From contig SXHM01000275.1 of assembly GCA_005773695.1 (NCBI GenBank), forward strand, positions 1 to 12,371: a stretch of 12,371 bases of DNA, in the 5' to 3' direction. Below, piece after piece: positions 7,422 to 12,371 of this stretch; within the stretch, counting starts at the first letter, position 1, and each line of letters starts with the position of its first letter. This stretch comes from Bacteroidota bacterium. Its GTDB lineage: Bacteria; Bacteroidota; Bacteroidia; SXHM01. The notes under the pieces were generated by a model. That model made no database searches. It was not told where the DNA came from and saw only the letters and a program-made list of their open reading frames with translations. The translations under genes and the position numbers were made by a program.

Positions 7422-8327
7422 TTTGTTTTGTTTCTGAAGAGCAAACATTAACATTCCAAGCAGAACCAAACTCAGCAACACTACTGACACATTATCTGAA
7501 GCAACACTTTCCAATTGTTCTTCATTAATTATTCCGCGCTGGTTCAAATAATCCAGTGTTACGGCAGCACCATTATTCAGAAAGTGCGCGAAAACAACCA
7601 GCCAGATATTTCTGCTCCAAACGAAAATGCAGCCCAGAATAATTCCAAGCAACATACGTGGCAAAAAGCCCATAAACTGAAAGTGGAAAGCACTGAAAAT
7701 TATTGCCGTTATTACGATTGCGATGTAAACATTTTTTACTGCTTTCGTTATGTATTGTTGAATCATGCCCCGAAAAAATATTTCCTCACCAAGAGCTGGA
7801 AGTAAAGCCATTATTAAAACGTTCAGCAGAAAAACACCAATATTGTCGGCTTTCAAAAATGCTTTAGTAACTATTTCCCCTTGCTCTTCTGCTTGCTTTA
7901 CCCAATCTGCAATTCCAAAGGATTCGGGAAAAGGAAATGCAGCATTCCATTTCCCTGTAAGTTCAACTAATGGTTGAACAACCAACATAATTCCAAATAC
8001 AATCAGAAGACTTACCATTGTCGGAAAAAAATTCATTTTCAAAAATTCAAATGAGCTCTGTTGTGCAAGTTTTAAAAACACAAAACAAGGAACTATGAAT
8101 AAACCAATGGAATACATCGCCTGCAAAAATTTCATCGGATTAAGAATTGAAGGATTAGTCAAATCGCTCAGTGCATTCGGATCAGTAAGAACAGGAATTC
8201 CCCAACCGAACTGAATAACTACCATTGCCAGCAAAGAAAACAATCCTGTGAAGAACAACGCAAGAGCAACCAAAAACAGGATGTTAAAGAGTGGCGAACG
8301 ATCGCGGAGGAAGTGGAATTGAGCCAT
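7407..8327 (-). CDS. CPBP family (CAAX protease and bacteriocin-processing) intramembrane metalloprotease
   Basis: A 306-residue polytopic membrane protein with the three glutamate/histidine signatures of the CPBP (Abi, Rce1-like) family: EEIFFR at 181-186, FSAFH with His215, and HFLNN with His248 and Asn252. Hydrophobic segments occur at about 15-38, 68-88, 103-120, 163-179, 199-216, 224-236, 241-256 and 280-297. These residues form the expected catalytic or metal site in the membrane, so a peptidase is likely, but the substrate cannot be told. Related proteins include prenyl-CAAX processing enzymes and bacteriocin-immunity proteins; nothing nearby supports a bacteriocin role. I chose the ATG at 8327-8325 (MAQFHFLRD). 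An in-frame ATG at 8408 would add 27 unlikely residues and overlap dusB by 40 bases. The intergenic space to dusB is 41 bases. I find no good TAnnTTTG box for it there. Confidence 0.93.
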   Translation of the reverse strand: MAQFHFLRDRSPLFNILFLVALALFFTGLFSLLAMVVIQFGWGIPVLTDPNALSDLTNPSILNPMKFLQAMYSIGLFIVPCFVFLKLAQQSSFEFLKMNFFPTMVSLLIVFGIMLVVQPLVELTGKWNAAFPFPESFGIADWVKQAEEQGEIVTKAFLKADNIGVFLLNVLIMALLPALGEEIFFRGMIQQYITKAVKNVYIAIVITAIIFSAFHFQFMGFLPRMLLGIILGCIFVWSRNIWLVVFAHFLNNGAAVTLDYLNQRGIINEEQLESVASDNVSVVLLSLVLLGMLMFALQKQNKLQPQ

Positions 8328-8344
8328 AAACGGGCTTTTTTGTG

Positions 8345-8352
8345 TATTTTTG
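8345..8352 (+). promoter_or_regulatory. -7 box (TATTTTTG) for dusB
   Basis: TATTTTTG fits TAnnTTTG and ends 16 bases before the dusB ATG, predicting a leader of about 10 bases. An upstream TTG ends at 8321, 23 bases away, longer than the usual 19-21, so the -33 element is doubtful. Confidence 0.5.
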
Positions 8353-8368
8353 CGCGGTTTTATAAACG

Positions 8369-9358
8369 ATGGCGAAAATAGGAAATATTGATTTAGGTGA
8401 ATTCCCACTATTGCTTGCTCCTATGGAGGATGTTAGCGATCCGCCCTTTCGTGCCGTTTGCAAAGAGGGTGGCGCGGATATGATGTACACTGAATTTATT
8501 TCTTCAGAAGGGTTGATTCGTGATGCTGCAAAGAGTTTGAAAAAATTAGATGTATTTGAATACGAGCGTCCGATTGGTATTCAGCTGTTCGGCAGCAACA
8601 TTGAATCGATGCGCGAGTCAACAGAGATTGCAACCGGTGCAAATCCTGATTTAATTGACATCAATTACGGTTGCCCTGTAAAAAATGTAGCCTGTAAAGG
8701 TGCCGGTGCCGGCATTTTGCAGAACATTCCGAAAATGGTAGCAATGACAGAAGCGGTGGTGAAAGCAACGCATTTACCTGTAACCGTAAAAACCCGTTTG
8801 GGCTGGGACGATAACACTAAAAATATTCTGGAAGTTGCAGAACGGTTGCAGGATGTTGGAATAAAAGCATTGACTATTCATGGTCGCACCCGAGCTCAGA
8901 TGTATAAAGGTGCTGCCGACTGGACACTGATTGCTAAAGTGAAAGAAAATCCTCGCATTGCAATTCCTATTTTTGGAAATGGTGATGTGGATTCTCCGGA
9001 AAAAGCTTTACAGATGAAAAACACCTACGGTGTTGACGGCATTATGATTGGCCGAGCGAGTATTGGCAATCCCTGGATTTTCCGTGAGATCAAACATTTT
9101 TTTGCAACAGGTTTGCATTTAGACAAACCAACTATTGAAGAACGTGTTGCCGTTTGTAAACGCCATCTTGATTTTTCTATCCGATGGAAGGGCGATACAC
9201 TTGGTGTTCTTGAAATGAGAACTCACTACAGCAATTACTTCAAAGGCTATCCTAATTTCAAAGAATACCGCATGAAATTGGTGACCTCTAATTCTTATGC
9301 AGAAGTGTTGGAAACATTAGAGGAAATCAAAAGAGTCTATTCGGCAGAATTGGTGTAA
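8369..9358 (+). CDS. dusB: tRNA-dihydrouridine synthase (DusB type)
   Basis: This 329-residue FMN enzyme reduces uridines in the tRNA D-loop region to dihydrouridine with NADPH. It has a TIM barrel with the start motif LLLAPMEDVSDPPFR at 14-28, then TEFISSEG at 41-48, INYGCPVKNVACKGAGA at 98-114 with the catalytic Cys102, VKTRLGWDD at 140-148, HGRTRAQMYKG at 171-181, and the FMN phosphate-binding GNGDV at 203-207 and GRASIGNPW at 228-236. A helical C-terminal domain follows. The GRTRxQxYxG pattern and length favour the DusB subfamily, the general one in Bacteroidota; this subfamily choice is less certain than the enzyme class. The start is supported by the short family-like N-terminus and the -7 box. 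Its stop codon ends exactly where the opposite-strand barrel-protein gene ends. Confidence 0.96.
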   Translation: MAKIGNIDLGEFPLLLAPMEDVSDPPFRAVCKEGGADMMYTEFISSEGLIRDAAKSLKKLDVFEYERPIGIQLFGSNIESMRESTEIATGANPDLIDINYGCPVKNVACKGAGAGILQNIPKMVAMTEAVVKATHLPVTVKTRLGWDDNTKNILEVAERLQDVGIKALTIHGRTRAQMYKGAADWTLIAKVKENPRIAIPIFGNGDVDSPEKALQMKNTYGVDGIMIGRASIGNPWIFREIKHFFATGLHLDKPTIEERVAVCKRHLDFSIRWKGDTLGVLEMRTHYSNYFKGYPNFKEYRMKLVTSNSYAEVLETLEEIKRVYSAELV

Positions 9359-10021
9359 TTACCACAAATCTCCCAGCGTATAATTCACATTCATACAAAA
9401 CAGGAGTTGGCCTTCGTAACTAACTTTTGAATCCGGCAGTGTTGTTCTTGAATCACTAACATCACTTATCATTGCATTTTGAAATTTGAATTCTCTTGCT
9501 GCCTGAGCACAGTATTGTGTTACAAAACCGAAGTTCAGTTTTTTGCCGACATTCAGCAACATTCCCATTCCCGCAATTACTCCAAAACTCCAGCGTTTTG
9601 CTTCCCAGCTTTCTACATTTAAAGTGCGTGAATTGATTTGCGTGTAAGTTGAAGTTGGCCCGATTGAAAAATACGGAGTGCATTCTTTTCCGGTATAAAT
9701 TTCGTGAAGGGGATAGTATTCTATAGTACTGCCTATGCGAATATCTCTTCGTTCTCCATTCCATTTAATGGTAGCCGGAAAATAATCAGCAAACCATTCG
9801 GTATTTACTCTGCGCGAAATTTTCACACGCATTTGTGCACCATAACTAATCCATGAAACAGCATTTTTCAAAAAAGGATTTAATGTTCCGCGCAAGCCAA
9901 ATTGCAAATTACCGCTGTAAGGATTTTTAGTTTTCGGATGTTGCGCTGTTGCATGTTGATTGGAAGTTGCAATTCCAACCAAAGAAACAACAGGAGCGAG
10001 ATAAAGAAGTTTGTTGTTCAT
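9359..10021 (-). CDS. Small outer-membrane beta-barrel protein, function unknown
   Basis: A 220-residue protein with an N-terminal signal peptide (about 1-27, ending ATAQ). The rest shows alternating polar/hydrophobic strands such as NLQFGLRGTL, GAQMRVKISRRV, NTEWFADYF, RIGSTIEYYPL, CTPYFSIGPT, RWSFGVIAGMGMLL and KLNFGFVTQY. The last strand is QLLFCMNVNYTLGDLW, ending in an aromatic residue as outer-membrane proteins often do. Size and strand number fit an eight-stranded OmpA/OmpX-like or Bacteroidota 'PorT-like' barrel. I do not recognise a specific family. Three cysteines (114, 171, 209) are unusual for a small barrel. It follows the Omp85-family gene on the same strand after 63 bases. No consensus promoter was found there, so it may be read through from upstream. 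An inverted repeat lies directly before its ATG. Confidence 0.82.
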   Translation of the reverse strand: MNNKLLYLAPVVSLVGIATSNQHATAQHPKTKNPYSGNLQFGLRGTLNPFLKNAVSWISYGAQMRVKISRRVNTEWFADYFPATIKWNGERRDIRIGSTIEYYPLHEIYTGKECTPYFSIGPTSTYTQINSRTLNVESWEAKRWSFGVIAGMGMLLNVGKKLNFGFVTQYCAQAAREFKFQNAMISDVSDSRTTLPDSKVSYEGQLLFCMNVNYTLGDLW

Positions 10022-10023
10022 GG

Positions 10024-10047
10024 CTTCAGAGTTTATGGTTTCTGAAG
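10024..10047. repeat. Inverted repeat CTTCAGA-N10-TCTGAAG next to the barrel gene start
   Basis: Perfect 7-base arms at 10024-10030 and 10041-10047 surround a 10-base spacer. The inner arm ends only two bases before the ATG at 10021-10019. In the minus-strand mRNA it would form a hairpin at the position of the ribosome-binding region. No T-run follows it on the minus strand, so it is not a standard terminator for the Omp85-family gene. It may be chance, a translation-control hairpin or an operator. Confidence 0.4.
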
Positions 10048-10084
10048 ATAGAACGCAGGAAAATACAGTTTATTGTGCAGCTAC

Positions 10085-11500
10085 CTAAATCGGAGCAATA
10101 AAATGAATATACAATCCGTGTTTGCCCAACTTGTTTATAGAATATTCAAATCGAAAAATGCGGTCGTAATAGGTTACAAAATCTAATCCTATGCCTCCTC
10201 CATACAGCCATGAGTTGGTAAGCGGATTATTTTCTCTGTATTGATCGGCATAAACATAACCGCCATCAAAAAGTCCTTTTACATAAAGCGCATAAGGCAT
10301 TGGATTGAATTTCCCTTTCTTTATAAACTTCATATTCCACAAACGTGTTGAAACAAGCGCATATTTTAATTCAGACTTAAAATAAGCAAAATGTCTTCCA
10401 TCAATAACGTAGTATTCATAGCTGCGCACAAAGTCTTCCATGTAGCCCAATCCACGCTGAATGTAATACGGCTGAAAAGAACGGTTAGATATTTTTGCTT
10501 TCAGCCCCGAGGAGAAATAAAAGTTCCTGCTCAACTCCCAGAATTTTTTGAAAGAAAGTTCAGCTATAAGCATATCTGTCTTTTCGTTATTAAGAATTCC
10601 TAACCCGTATTTTGTAAGAATAATTTCAGCAAAATGTCCTTTCAACGGGTAAATTTTTACATCCCGAAAATCGTATTCAAAGGTGTAAGCAGCCGTGAGA
10701 TATTGGGTCTTATTTCCGTGTCCGGCAAAATAATCGGGGTTTAGTTTTGCTAGGGTGTCCTGAACATTGGCATGGTAATACATAACATCTAATCGGTGAC
10801 GGAAATATAAACCATGCCGATAAAGCAACCCTACGCCTCCATCAATTTCCTGACGAACATGACGCTTAGTGTCTTTGTAAAAAAGTTGTTTATTATCGTC
10901 TGCCGAGTACCATATTTCCTTATGTTGCGAGTAGCCAGAAGTAAATGACAAACCAAGTGTTTGCTTTTTGTTGATATAAGGAATTTCATAGGTTAAACGA
11001 AACTGTGTATTAAAACCAAGGCGAATTAATCCAATCAGTTTTTCTTTTCTTCCACGAAAATTATAATGCGTAGTCATTATGCCGTAATCAAGGCGCGAAA
11101 AATCTTTGTTCTGCCACCATGCATTAAAATTACGCTCTGCAATCTGCACAAACGGAACCGGCCAGATGTACCAGCGTTCCTGCATGTTTATAGTTACATC
11201 TACTTTGTTTCCGGTGATTACTGTATCAACTGTAACAATGGTAAAAAGCAAGGTGTTGAACACATTGAACTGCGTGCGTTCAATAGTGTGCTCAAGATTA
11301 TTTCTGGAAATTGTATCTCCTAAATGAAAAGGAATTTCACGGTAAATAATTTTTTCTTTGGTACGTTTATTTCCGTTCAGCGAAATGCTGTTTACAACAA
11401 GCAGCGAGTCATTTGAGGGCAATGAGATTTCATGCGCAGAAAGATGAAGTGAAAAGTAAAAACAGAGAAGTAATAATGCAGGAATAATCTTCCCCTGCAT
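10085..11500 (-). CDS. Short Omp85-family (BamA/TamA-like) outer-membrane protein with one POTRA-like region
   Basis: A 471-residue protein. Residues 1-22 are a signal peptide (cleavage near LSA). Residues about 35-108 look like one POTRA domain: VVNSISLNGNKRTKEKIIYREIPFHLGD, seen in pieces as SISLNGNKRTKEKII and REIPFHLGDTIS, ending VDVTINMQER. Residues about 135-471 form a beta-barrel with D15/bacterial surface antigen features: EYDFRDVKIYPLKGHFAEI at 275-293, the lid-loop region VRSYEYYVIDG at 358-368, and a C-terminal strand FRFEYSINKLG then LYIHFIAPI. BamA has five POTRAs and TamA three, so this is a reduced form. Omp85 proteins insert outer-membrane proteins or move polypeptides across that membrane; the client here is unknown. 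In the usual VRG(F/Y) motif the Gly is replaced by Ser360. It overlaps the CBS gene stop by one base (TGATG), implying translational coupling. Confidence 0.85.
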   Translation of the reverse strand: MQGKIIPALLLLCFYFSLHLSAHEISLPSNDSLLVVNSISLNGNKRTKEKIIYREIPFHLGDTISRNNLEHTIERTQFNVFNTLLFTIVTVDTVITGNKVDVTINMQERWYIWPVPFVQIAERNFNAWWQNKDFSRLDYGIMTTHYNFRGRKEKLIGLIRLGFNTQFRLTYEIPYINKKQTLGLSFTSGYSQHKEIWYSADDNKQLFYKDTKRHVRQEIDGGVGLLYRHGLYFRHRLDVMYYHANVQDTLAKLNPDYFAGHGNKTQYLTAAYTFEYDFRDVKIYPLKGHFAEIILTKYGLGILNNEKTDMLIAELSFKKFWELSRNFYFSSGLKAKISNRSFQPYYIQRGLGYMEDFVRSYEYYVIDGRHFAYFKSELKYALVSTRLWNMKFIKKGKFNPMPYALYVKGLFDGGYVYADQYRENNPLTNSWLYGGGIGLDFVTYYDRIFRFEYSINKLGKHGLYIHFIAPI

Positions 11501-12162
11501 CAGATATTAATGAATTTCATTAAAGACTCGAAACGGTTTTTCAAATCTTCGAGGTGTTTAGTTTCGTTGAATGTAGCCACAATGTTGTAATTGTAACGCT
11601 CAAAAGTCTGTATAATTCCCGAGAGCTCTTCTTTATTGATTTTAAGAGTCAATTCCATGTTGTCAGTTCCCGGCAACGTGCGGATATACGAACTGAGAAT
11701 TTTTGCATCATTTGATTCAACAATTCTCGCTACTTCTGTCAGTGAATAATCACGCACATTCATTTCTAACACCAAGATTCCACCTGGGTCGCTGATGGCT
11801 GCCATTTTGTTGGTATTTTGTATCAGATTGTTGATGGTAACCATTCCCAGGTATTTGTGAGTTTCGTCCACAATAGGAATTGCTGTCAGGTTCATGCCAG
11901 CTGCCATACGTATAGCATCGTACACATGTTGGTTGGCAATATTTTCAGGATTATTGAGTGTTAACGGGTGTTTTGAAAGCTGTTGGTCGGGAATATTGCT
12001 GTCCAGTATGTCAGCCTCCGAAACCATGCCTACATAATTTGTTCCATCAATCACCGGCAGATGAGCTACCTTAAATTCTTCCATCCACGACAAGGCTTTT
12101 CGCCCGGTGTCAGTGGTTTTCAGCGGGGGAATTTCATCGGTAATAAGTTCTCTGACTAACAT
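11500..12162 (-). CDS. Tandem CBS-domain protein with C-terminal ACT-like domain
   Basis: A 220-residue cytoplasmic protein without signal peptide. CBS motif 1 is at about 6-55 (AHLPVID, then YVGMVSEADIL) and CBS motif 2 at about 66-118 (AIPIVDE, then YLGMVTINNLI). Together these form a Bateman module that usually binds adenosyl ligands. Residues about 128-200 resemble an ACT fold: GILVLEMNVRDYSLTEVARIVE, seen as LVLEMNVRDYSL, then AKILSSYIRT and ELTLKINKEELSGI. ACT domains usually bind amino acids. There is no enzyme domain, so it is probably a ligand sensor. From memory, CBS proteins of this type often lie beside pdxJ and NAD kinase in Bacteroidota; here pdxJ is divergent but the next gene is an Omp85 protein and no NAD kinase is seen. 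A strong promoter lies upstream and the leader of about 90 bases is the longest in the window. Confidence 0.93.
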   Translation of the reverse strand: MLVRELITDEIPPLKTTDTGRKALSWMEEFKVAHLPVIDGTNYVGMVSEADILDSNIPDQQLSKHPLTLNNPENIANQHVYDAIRMAAGMNLTAIPIVDETHKYLGMVTINNLIQNTNKMAAISDPGGILVLEMNVRDYSLTEVARIVESNDAKILSSYIRTLPGTDNMELTLKINKEELSGIIQTFERYNYNIVATFNETKHLEDLKNRFESLMKFINI

Positions 12163-12237
12163 GATTTCTGTTCTTTTTCTCTTTCTATCTGCAAACTCTA
12201 TACCTAAAACGTTTAAAACCCGGAAATGTTGTGTTAC

Positions 12238-12251
12238 TCATCTTAAGATGA
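12238..12251. repeat. Perfect 14-base palindrome TCATCTTAAGATGA at the CBS-gene transcription start
   Basis: The sequence reads the same on both strands. It begins about 6 bases downstream of the TAGGTTTG box on the minus strand, so it covers roughly +1 to +14 of the predicted CBS transcript. With no spacer, a dimeric-protein operator seems more likely than an RNA hairpin. No regulator is known; the function is inference. Confidence 0.5.
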
Positions 12252-12257
12252 TGGAGG

Positions 12258-12288
12258 CAAACCTACGTGTTTTAATATAAAACGCAAA
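12258..12288 (-). promoter_or_regulatory. Full Bacteroidota promoter (TTTG-N19-TAGGTTTG) for the CBS/Omp85 operon
   Basis: On the minus strand TTTG (12288-12285) is followed by exactly 19 bases and then TAGGTTTG (12265-12258), the standard -33/-7 layout of Bacteroidota sigma-ABfr-type promoters. Transcription should start near 12251-12253, giving a leader of about 90 bases to the ATG at 12162. Confidence 0.75.
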
Positions 12289-12313
12289 AGATCCGCTTTT
12301 AGTTTGTTCAAAG

Positions 12314-12321
12314 TATATTTG
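12314..12321 (+). promoter_or_regulatory. -7 box (TATATTTG) for pdxJ
   Basis: TATATTTG matches TAnnTTTG and ends 19 bases before the ATG at 12341, predicting a leader of about 12-14 bases. No TTTG lies at the standard upstream spacing. It is divergent from the CBS promoter, with the two -7 boxes about 48 bases apart. Confidence 0.55.
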
Positions 12322-12340
12322 TGTGCAGAATTCTTTTCTT

Positions 12341-12371
12341 ATGACAAAACTTAGCGTTAATATTAACAAGA
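12341..12371 (+). CDS. pdxJ: Pyridoxine 5'-phosphate synthase, first 10 codons only (cut by window edge)
   Basis: The frame starts ATG ACA AAA CTT and reads MTKLSVNINK before the window ends. This is the characteristic N-terminus of Bacteroidota PdxJ, where the LSVNINK strand opens the TIM barrel. PdxJ condenses 1-deoxyxylulose 5-phosphate with 3-amino-2-oxopropyl phosphate to make pyridoxine 5'-phosphate in vitamin B6 synthesis. The -7 box at 12314 supports the start. Divergence from a CBS-domain gene agrees with a neighbourhood I recall for Bacteroidota. Ten residues are too few for certainty. Confidence 0.75.
   Translation, partial: MTKLSVNINK

Noticed and set aside
8332..8352. T-run at 8336-8341 as a terminator
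   Set aside because: It has no GC-rich stem before it and lies in a divergent promoter region, where no gene ends.
8328..8408. N-terminal extension of the CPBP protease to an ATG at 8408
   Set aside because: It would overlap dusB by 40 bases and put a charged, non-family stretch before the first membrane segment; MAQFHFLRD at 8327 is the natural start.
12192..12200. Second promoter box (TAGAGTTTG on the minus strand) closer to the CBS gene
   Set aside because: It has three bases instead of two between TA and TTTG, and lacks a -33 element; the 12258-12288 promoter is far better.
1..12371. Mobile elements, CRISPR arrays, tRNA/rRNA genes, toxin-antitoxin or defence modules
   Set aside because: No transposase or integrase motifs, regular direct repeats, cloverleaf-sized gaps or small paired frames were found; all intergenic gaps are under 180 bases.

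Overview
The window looks like a chromosomal segment of a Bacteroidota member. The lineage call rests on four things: a C-terminal sorting domain of the type IX secretion system (T9SS) on one secreted protein; PKD and SprB-like domains on another; TAnnTTTG-type -7 promoter boxes, instead of TATAAT-like boxes, upstream of most transcription units; and a start like that of Bacteroidota PdxJ at the right edge. I cannot name a genus. Most of the window is housekeeping and envelope genes. I see no phage, insertion sequence, CRISPR array, RNA gene or toxin-antitoxin pair, and no stretch over 300 bases lacks a gene.

Left part (1-2738, minus strand): two secreted proteins in tandem. The first is cut by the left edge: a signal peptide, a PKD domain, a SprB-like repeat and a carboxypeptidase-regulatory-like domain. 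The second is a six-Asp-box beta-propeller with a T9SS type A sorting domain. Both probably belong to the cell-surface or exported protein set.

Centre (2816-7421, plus strand): a small membrane protein of the 3-hydroxyacyl-CoA dehydratase family (PTPLA/HACD), best known from eukaryotes, then sucA and sucB, the E1 and E2 components of 2-oxoglutarate dehydrogenase. sucA and sucB are 6 bases apart and surely co-transcribed. No E3 (lipoamide dehydrogenase) gene is in the window.

Right-centre (7407-10021): a CPBP-family (CAAX protease-like) membrane protease gene overlaps the end of sucB tail to tail. It is divergent from dusB (tRNA-dihydrouridine synthase) across 41 bases. dusB in turn abuts, tail to tail with no spacer, a gene for a small outer-membrane beta-barrel protein.

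Right part (10085-12371): a minus-strand pair, a CBS-CBS-ACT-like regulatory protein followed with a one-base stop/start overlap by a short Omp85-family outer-membrane protein with a single POTRA-like region. Divergent from the pair is the first part of pdxJ (pyridoxine 5'-phosphate synthase). The CBS gene has the best promoter of the window (TTTG-N19-TAGGTTTG), with a perfect 14-base palindrome at its expected transcription start.

I did not find a clearly new multi-gene system. The points most worth a second look are the HACD-family enzyme in a bacterium, the reduced Omp85 protein coupled to a CBS-ACT sensor, the shared divergent -7 elements at 2796-2809, and the palindrome in front of the CBS gene.
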